A stretch of DNA of 64,000 bases from Gammaproteobacteria bacterium. Lineage in GTDB: Bacteria; Pseudomonadota; Gammaproteobacteria; Ga0077536. Under the pieces are notes generated by a model. The model saw nothing but the letters and a program-made list of their open reading frames with translations, was not told the DNA's origin and made no database searches. The position numbers and the translations under genes are program-made. Below are positions 58,986 to 64,000 of this stretch, piece after piece (position 1 is the first letter of the stretch; each line of letters begins with the position of its first letter). The DNA lies in the NCBI GenBank assembly GCA_024235015.1, contig JACKNG010000001.1:620001-684000 (forward strand), given 5' to 3'.

Positions 58986-60785
58986 TCAGAACCAGCTCTC
59001 GGCGGCGCTCAGGCAGGTGTCGTCGCCGTCGGCGAGCAGCGCGCAGCGCTCGGCGACCTTGGGCAACTCGTAACGGTAGAAGTAACGGCAGGCCTGCAGC
59101 TTGCCGCGGTAGAAATCGACGTCGCTGCCCGCGGCGGCGGGCAGCGCGCGCACCGCCACCAGGGCCTGGCGCAGCCACATCCAGGCGATGACGACATGGC
59201 CGAAGGCATCGAGATAGAGCGTGGCGTTGGCCAGGGCGCGGTTGACCTCGCCCGCCGCGCGCATGTCGACCAGCGTGCGCGTGGTGGCCGCGAGGGTGTC
59301 GACGGCCGCGGCCAGCGCGCCCCGGTACTCGGCCAGTTCGGCCACCGCGGCCGTCTCGTCCAGGGTCGCGCGGTACTCGGCGAGCAGCGCCGTCCAGGCG
59401 GCGCCGTCCTGCATCGAGACCTTGCGCCCGAGCAGGTCGATGCCCTGGATGCCGTGGGTGCCTTCGTGGATGGCGTTGAGGCGATTGTCGCGGTAGAAGC
59501 GCTCGAGCGGGAACTCGCGGGTATAGCCGTAACCGCCCAGGATCTGGATGGCGTGCTTGTTGCCCTCGAGACAGAACTCGGACGGCCACGACTTCGCGAT
59601 CGGGGTGAGGATGTCGAGCAGCAGGCCGAGCCGGCGGCGCTCCTGGTCATCCGTACTGCCGCGTTGCCGATCGAGCAACCACGCGCAGTAGAGCGCCAGG
59701 GACAGCGCGCCCTCGGCCGCCGCCTTCTGTGCCAGCAGCAGGCGCTTGATGTCGGCGTGCTGGATGATCGGCACCTGCGGGCTGCCCGGGTCCTTCTGCT
59801 GCGGCAGGCGCCCCTGCGGGCGCTCGCGGGCGTACTGCAGCGAATGCAGGTAACCGGTGTAGCCGCTCATGGTCGCGGTCATGCCGACCCCGATGCGCGC
59901 CTCGTTCATCATGTGGAACATGTAGGACAGGCCCTGGTTGGCCTCGCCCACCAGCCAGCCGTGGCATTCGCCGCTCTCGCCGAAATTGAGCACCGTGTTG
60001 GTGGTGCCGCGGTAACCCATCTTGTGGTTGAGCCCGGCCAGCACGATGTTGTTCTTCGCCCCCAGGCTGCCGTCGTCGGCGACCCGGTACTTGGGTACGA
60101 CGAACAGCGAGATGCCCTTCACCCCGGGCGGCCCGCCCGGGATCTTGGCCAGCACGAGGTGGACGATGTTCTCGGACAGCTCCTGCTCGCCGCCCGAGAT
60201 CCACATCTTGGTGCCCTTGATCAGGTAGTGCCCGGCGGCGGTCGGCTCGGCGCGCAACTGGATGTCGGACAGCGAGGAGCCGGCCTGCGGTTCGGACAGG
60301 CACATGGTGCCGAAATAGCGGCCCTCGATCATCGGCACCAGGTAGCGTTGCTTCTGCGCCTCGGAACCGAATGCACTGAGCAGGTTGATCGCGGCGTGGG
60401 TGAGGAAGGCGTAGGCGTTGGCGGCGACGTCGGCGGCCATGAACCAGGCGCAGGCGGCCTGCGTCACCACCCACGGCAGTTGCATGCCACCGTACTCGCT
60501 CGATGCCGCCATGCCCATGAAGCCCGACTCGATGTAGGCATCGATGGCGGCCTTGACCTCGGGGATGATGTACACGCGTTCGCCGTCGAAGCTCGGCTCG
60601 TTGGCGTCGAGCCTGGCCGCGTGTGGCGCGAACAGGTCCTCGGCCAGGCGCTCGGCGCTGGCGAGCACCGCGTTGAAGGTCTCGCGGTCGTGATGGCCAT
60701 AGATCTCGGTGGCGAGCAGGACCTCGGCGTCGAGCAGTTCGTAGAGCAGGAAATCGAGGTCGCGGGGATTGACTAGCAGGCTCAT
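58986..60785 (-). CDS. Acyl-CoA dehydrogenase (DmdC-like, long form)
   Basis: A 599-residue FAD enzyme with an extra C-terminal domain. FAD-binding and substrate motifs are MCLSEPQAGSSLSDIQLRA, KMWISGGEQELSENIVHLV, and QILGGYGYTREFPLERFYRDNRLNAIHEGTHGIQG read in parts. The length and C-terminal domain are those of the 3-methylmercaptopropionyl-CoA dehydrogenase (DmdC) group, whose members also oxidise other acyl-CoA esters. With the downstream acyl-CoA synthetase it would activate and oxidise one short acyl substrate. The ATG at 60785 begins the family's SLLVNPRDLDFLLYE. Confidence 0.9.
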   Translation of the reverse strand: MSLLVNPRDLDFLLYELLDAEVLLATEIYGHHDRETFNAVLASAERLAEDLFAPHAARLDANEPSFDGERVYIIPEVKAAIDAYIESGFMGMAASSEYGGMQLPWVVTQAACAWFMAADVAANAYAFLTHAAINLLSAFGSEAQKQRYLVPMIEGRYFGTMCLSEPQAGSSLSDIQLRAEPTAAGHYLIKGTKMWISGGEQELSENIVHLVLAKIPGGPPGVKGISLFVVPKYRVADDGSLGAKNNIVLAGLNHKMGYRGTTNTVLNFGESGECHGWLVGEANQGLSYMFHMMNEARIGVGMTATMSGYTGYLHSLQYARERPQGRLPQQKDPGSPQVPIIQHADIKRLLLAQKAAAEGALSLALYCAWLLDRQRGSTDDQERRRLGLLLDILTPIAKSWPSEFCLEGNKHAIQILGGYGYTREFPLERFYRDNRLNAIHEGTHGIQGIDLLGRKVSMQDGAAWTALLAEYRATLDETAAVAELAEYRGALAAAVDTLAATTRTLVDMRAAGEVNRALANATLYLDAFGHVVIAWMWLRQALVAVRALPAAAGSDVDFYRGKLQACRYFYRYELPKVAERCALLADGDDTCLSAAESWF

Positions 60786-60950
60786 CGGGCAGGTCTGGGG
60801 CTGTGGGCTCGGCTGGCGCACGCGTCGCGCGCGGCGCGGTATTGAATCACACCGCCCGCGCCCTGCCCACGCCGCCCGGCGTGACAGCCCGCGCGCCCGG
60901 TGGCCGGCGCGACCGCCCGTGCCCGGTCCTGCCTGCTCGACGACCGCCGC

Positions 60951-61589
60951 TCAGGCGTTGTCGGCGACGCTCAGGCCCTCGAATTCGTACTCGGGCGGCT
61001 CGACGTGCGCGGCCTCGACGAGGGTCGTGCCCGGCGGGTCCAGGGTCAGCGCGGAGAGATCGTACTCGGGTTCGGGCACGTGCCCGGCCTCGACCAGGGT
61101 CACGCCGGGCTCGGCCATGCTGAGGTGTTCGGTGGCGATGTCGGGTGCGGCCGGTGCCTGGTAGTCGACCAGCACCACCCCGGGCTCGTCCACGCTGGCC
61201 TCGATGGCGGCCGGTGGGCTGCCATCGGCATAGGCACTGGGAATGGTCTGCGGCGGCGCGGTGGCCGCGAGCGGACGCGCCGGCGCGGCTGCACTCGCCA
61301 CTGGTGCTGCCGTTGCCGGCGTGGCGGCGGACGCCGCCGGTTCGGCCGCCTTCGGCGTGGTGCGCGCCATCTCGGCCAGCGCACCGGCCTTGGCCAGCAC
61401 GGCGAGATATTTCTTCGCGCCGGCCTCGTCCAGGCCCTTCTTGATGATGACGGTCTGGCCCGAGAACATCTTCTCGATGCGCGCGGCATCGGCCTTGAAC
61501 AGCGTGGCGAGGTTGGCGCGGACCGCGGCCGGTTCGGCGCCCTCGACCAGGCGCCCGCGGAAGACTACGGCAAAGTTGGCGTCCGCCAT
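60951..61589 (-). CDS. Protein with three 25-residue C-terminal repeats
   Basis: A 212-residue protein of unknown function. The first 75 residues form a small folded domain (ANFAVVFRGRLVEGAEPAAVRANLATLFKADAARIEKMFSG; then TVIIKKGLDEAGAKKYLAVLAKAGA, described in pieces) that recurs as an N-terminal module in gammaproteobacterial proteins, in my recollection. A low-complexity Ala/Pro linker follows. The C-terminus holds three tandem 25-residue units beginning EPGVVLVDYQ, EPGVTLVEAGHV and PPGTTLVEAAHV. Cytoplasmic; no signal or membrane helix. ATG 61589 has AGGAGGG at a good distance; ATG 61595 is too close to it. Confidence 0.78.
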   Translation of the reverse strand: MADANFAVVFRGRLVEGAEPAAVRANLATLFKADAARIEKMFSGQTVIIKKGLDEAGAKKYLAVLAKAGALAEMARTTPKAAEPAASAATPATAAPVASAAAPARPLAATAPPQTIPSAYADGSPPAAIEASVDEPGVVLVDYQAPAAPDIATEHLSMAEPGVTLVEAGHVPEPEYDLSALTLDPPGTTLVEAAHVEPPEYEFEGLSVADNA

Positions 61590-61665
61590 CGGCATCCCTC
61601 CTGTCCGACTCTCGGCAAAGACCAAGGATAACGGACGCGCGTGCCCGATTCGACGCGCGCCGCGC

Positions 61666-62436
61666 TCAGGCGAGGTAGCCGCCGTCGACCACGATCGAGC
61701 TGCCGGTGGTGTAGCTCGCCGCGTCCGAGCACAGGTAGAGCACCGCCCCGGCCATCTCGTCGGGCACCGCGCCGCGGCCGAGCGGGGTGTGCGGCAGCTG
61801 CTTTGCCATGAATTCCTCGTCGTCGTGCAGGGCCTGGGCGAACTTGGTCCGCGTCAGGCCGGGCACCAGGGTGTTGACGCGAATGCCGTACTCGCCGCAT
61901 TCCCGTGCCAGCGCCTTGCCCATGTTGTGGATGCCGGCCTTGGTGATGGAGTAGACACCCTGCTTGTCGCCCGGTGACAGGGCGTTGGCCGAGGCGACGT
62001 TGACGATGGCGCCGCCACGGCCGTGATCGCGCATGCGCCGCCCGGCCTCCACGCACATGAAGAAGTAACCGCGCAGGTTGACGTCGACGGTCTTCTCGAA
62101 CGAGGCGACGTCGGTGTCGAGGATGTGGCCGTAATAGGGATTCGCGGCGGCGTTGTTGACCAGGATGTCGAGGCGGTCGCCGTGGCTGCGGTGGAACCAC
62201 GTCCAGAAGGCCTCGATCGATTCCATGCGCCCGATGTGGCAGGCACGGGCCTCGGCACTGCCGCCGCCGCGGCGGATGAGTTCGACGGTCTCCGCGCAAC
62301 CGTCCTCGCCACGGCTCAGGGCGACGACGTGGGCGCCGTATTCGCCGAGGATGAGCGCGATCGACTGGCCGATGCCGCGACTGGCGCCGGCGACGACCGC
62401 CAGCTTGCCGTCGAGATTGAACTGATCGCGTGCCAT
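61666..62436 (-). CDS. Short-chain dehydrogenase/reductase
   Basis: A 256-residue classical SDR. The cofactor loop is VVAGASRGIGQSIAL, the NNAA motif is LVNNAAANPYYG, the active Ser lies in VNVASANALSP, and Tyr/Lys in YSITKAGIHNMGKAL. The C-terminal VVDGGYLA is typical. NAD or NADP preference is unclear, and the substrate (an alcohol or hydroxyacyl-CoA) is unknown. GGAGGG precedes ATG 62436 by about 6 bases. It stands alone between the repeat protein and the divergent large secreted protein. Confidence 0.92.
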   Translation of the reverse strand: MARDQFNLDGKLAVVAGASRGIGQSIALILGEYGAHVVALSRGEDGCAETVELIRRGGGSAEARACHIGRMESIEAFWTWFHRSHGDRLDILVNNAAANPYYGHILDTDVASFEKTVDVNLRGYFFMCVEAGRRMRDHGRGGAIVNVASANALSPGDKQGVYSITKAGIHNMGKALARECGEYGIRVNTLVPGLTRTKFAQALHDDEEFMAKQLPHTPLGRGAVPDEMAGAVLYLCSDAASYTTGSSIVVDGGYLA

Positions 62437-62597
62437 GGCATCCCTCCGCTTAGCCCGGATTGCGGCAGCGGCCCCCGTGGCCACCGCGTGGCGGCGCACT
62501 ATAGCAGGCGGCCCGGCGGCGACGCGCTCGCCGGGCGGGAAGGGCGGGCGCTATGATGACGCCCTGCCCAGCCCCGAACACCGGACCAGCCGAAACG

Positions 62598-64000
62598 ATG
62601 CGCCCGTTGCCTGCCCTCGCCCTCGTCGTGTCCCTTGCCGCCCTCGCGCCGTCGGCTATGGCCGCTGGCAACGCGGACGCCGATCCCCGTATCCAGGCCA
62701 TGAAGGAAGGTGCCCGCGGCCCCTTCGCCCGCATCCGCTGGTTCTGCAAGGACGGCACCCGGCTGCCACCGACGCCGTCGGCCTGCGAACCGTACGGCGG
62801 CGGCGCCCAGCACGGCGAGTGGTCGGAAACCACGCGCGCGCTGCGCGAGGCCGGCTACCGCATCGCCAACGTCTATGCCGATCTCGACATCGATGGCCTG
62901 CTCGGCGGCGCCGATCCGGCACCCGCCGTGGCGCAGATGGCGATCGAACAGTTCCTGATGCGCATCGACGACGGCTGGATCCTGCGCCGTGCCCGCTACT
63001 ACCGCGGCGCGCTGCAGGAGGAAGGCGAACGCGCCGGTGCCCGCCGCCTGCTGCTGGCCATGGCGGCGGACCCGCGCTGGAGCGGTTCGCACTTCCTGGC
63101 CTGGCGTGCCCTGGCCGGCTTCCTGCCCCACGGCGCGGACACCGCCTCGGCCCGCGCCGTGCGCCAGGATGCCGCCAACCTGGTCCAGCGCGATCCCGAT
63201 TTCCGCGATCTCAAGAACAAGATCCACGTCGCGCCGTCCGCCGCCGACGCCGCCGCCGTGCGCGCCTACGCCGCCGGCCGCGACGACGCCGAGCTGGCGT
63301 CGGCGCTGAACGCCCTGGCCGACGACATCGATGCCCTCTACACGCTCGACATCGGCACCGCGCTGGCCGACCTCACGGCCCGTCTCGACAGCGCCGATCC
63401 CTCGCTCGCCGCCGCGCTCGGCGAGGCGCGCACGGCACTGGCAGCGGGCGCTTCGCCGCGCGCCCGCTTCGCCGCCAGCGCGACCCTGCTGGCCGCACTG
63501 CGCGATGCCGTGACGCGCAGCGCCGATGCTTCGCTCCGCCTGCGCCTGCTCGACACCGGGCGGCTGGTCGAGGCGGAACATTTCGCCGCTGCCAGCGCGC
63601 TCGCCGGCACCATCGCCACCCTCGACCGCCGCACGCGGCTCGCCCTGCTCGGCGACACCGCCGACGCCCTCTACGGCACCGGCCTCATCTCCACCCGCCA
63701 GCGCCGGGCAATCGCCGCGGCCCTCGGCGCGCTCACCTCCGACCCGCTCACGCTGGCCGCGTACCGGCGCGAGATCGACTACCTCGGCCTGGTGCCGGCG
63801 TGGGGCGATCGCAGCCTGCAATTCGTGTTCGGCCGCGGCCAGGACAAGCTGGCCGAGATCGAACCGCTCGCCCGCCTGTTCATCCAGGACCAGCTGCGCG
63901 GCAGCCCGCTGTTCTTCTACGCCGCGCTGATCGACGGCCTGCAGCGCGATGCCAACCGCCTGGCCGGGGTCGAGCACCGCCTGTTCGACACCGAGACCGG
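62598..64000 (+). CDS. Large secreted protein, N-terminal 467 residues (3' end outside window)
   Basis: The frame is open from ATG 62598 to the window edge without a stop. It begins with a signal peptide (MRPLPALALVVSLAALAPSA, cleavage after AMA). The exported part starts RIQAMKEGARGPFARIRWFCKDG and continues with GGGAQHGEWSETTRALREAGYRIANVYADLD, an all-helical Ala-rich middle, and, near the edge, FIQDQLRGSPLFFYAALIDGLQRDANRLAGVEH. This pattern resembles the N-terminal region of large PEP/pyruvate-binding-domain proteins seen in sulfur-oxidising gammaproteobacteria; that link is uncertain because the defining domain would lie beyond the edge. Confidence 0.75.
   Translation, partial: MRPLPALALVVSLAALAPSAMAAGNADADPRIQAMKEGARGPFARIRWFCKDGTRLPPTPSACEPYGGGAQHGEWSETTRALREAGYRIANVYADLDIDGLLGGADPAPAVAQMAIEQFLMRIDDGWILRRARYYRGALQEEGERAGARRLLLAMAADPRWSGSHFLAWRALAGFLPHGADTASARAVRQDAANLVQRDPDFRDLKNKIHVAPSAADAAAVRAYAAGRDDAELASALNALADDIDALYTLDIGTALADLTARLDSADPSLAAALGEARTALAAGASPRARFAASATLLAALRDAVTRSADASLRLRLLDTGRLVEAEHFAAASALAGTIATLDRRTRLALLGDTADALYGTGLISTRQRRAIAAALGALTSDPLTLAAYRREIDYLGLVPAWGDRSLQFVFGRGQDKLAEIEPLARLFIQDQLRGSPLFFYAALIDGLQRDANRLAGVEHRLFDTET

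Overview
The window is a high-GC, gene-dense chromosomal segment. Its gene families point to a sulfur-oxidising proteobacterium, most likely a gammaproteobacterial chemolithotroph of the Chromatiales/Ectothiorhodospiraceae kind. This is inferred from the combination of sox, sHdr, hyp, class-I-only metabolism genes, a LexA box of gammaproteobacterial type and an FNR box; there is no rRNA or other phylogenetic marker. No tRNA, rRNA, CRISPR array, complete insertion sequence or prophage was seen.

Layout. Bases 1-4112 hold the end of a [NiFe]-hydrogenase maturation operon (hypF-C-D-E). It is followed by a short repeat cluster with a 66-bp palindrome (4153-4323). Bases 4363-10436 hold serA, serC and a LexA-controlled dnaE2, all on the minus strand. 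Bases 10657-20896 are accessory genes: a DUF992 protein, an aromatic aminotransferase, an orphan TupA-like binding protein, a carotenoid oxygenase divergent from a PadR regulator with a clear palindromic operator between them, a transglutaminase-like protein and two LLM flavin oxidoreductases (one with a perfect FNR box upstream), and a deacetylase/HCCA-isomerase pair.

Bases 21200-25509 hold soxXYZAB (no soxCD) plus an HbpS/GlcG-like gene, with an FrhB-like iron-sulfur flavoprotein upstream. Bases 27500-37429 hold an autotransporter-barrel protein, a FecR protein, an APH kinase/GST/ArsN2-like GNAT run, an orphan sensor kinase, a DUF123 protein, rhlE with an RRM protein, and an enoyl-CoA hydratase.

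The centrepiece is 37516-52871. A long minus-strand operon runs dsrE - hdrC1 - hdrB1 - hdrA - hyp - hdrC2 - hdrB2 - unknown 138-aa gene - lbpA - YeeE/YedE transporter - hemerythrin. This is the sulfur-oxidising heterodisulfide-reductase-like (sHdr) system with its lipoate-binding protein. Next to it lies lipS2 - lipT - lipS1 - sLpl(AB) - GATase-like, the dedicated lipoate assembly machinery, divergent from tusA. Read together: SoxXYZAB oxidises thiosulfate in the periplasm without completing sulfane oxidation; sulfur may be imported (YeeE), carried by TusA and DsrE, and oxidised in the cytoplasm by sHdr with electrons going to lipoyl-LbpA, which the Lip/sLpl genes would load.

Three AT-rich promoter islands (upstream of soxX, dsrE, and between lipS2 and tusA) carry inverted repeats with similar words and may answer to one regulator that is not encoded in this window.

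Bases 52852-64000 hold a DUF4124 protein, a Nudix hydrolase, a VOC protein, two MFS transporters, an acyl-CoA synthetase and acyl-CoA dehydrogenase, a protein with three 25-residue repeats, an SDR, and the start of a large secreted protein cut by the window edge.
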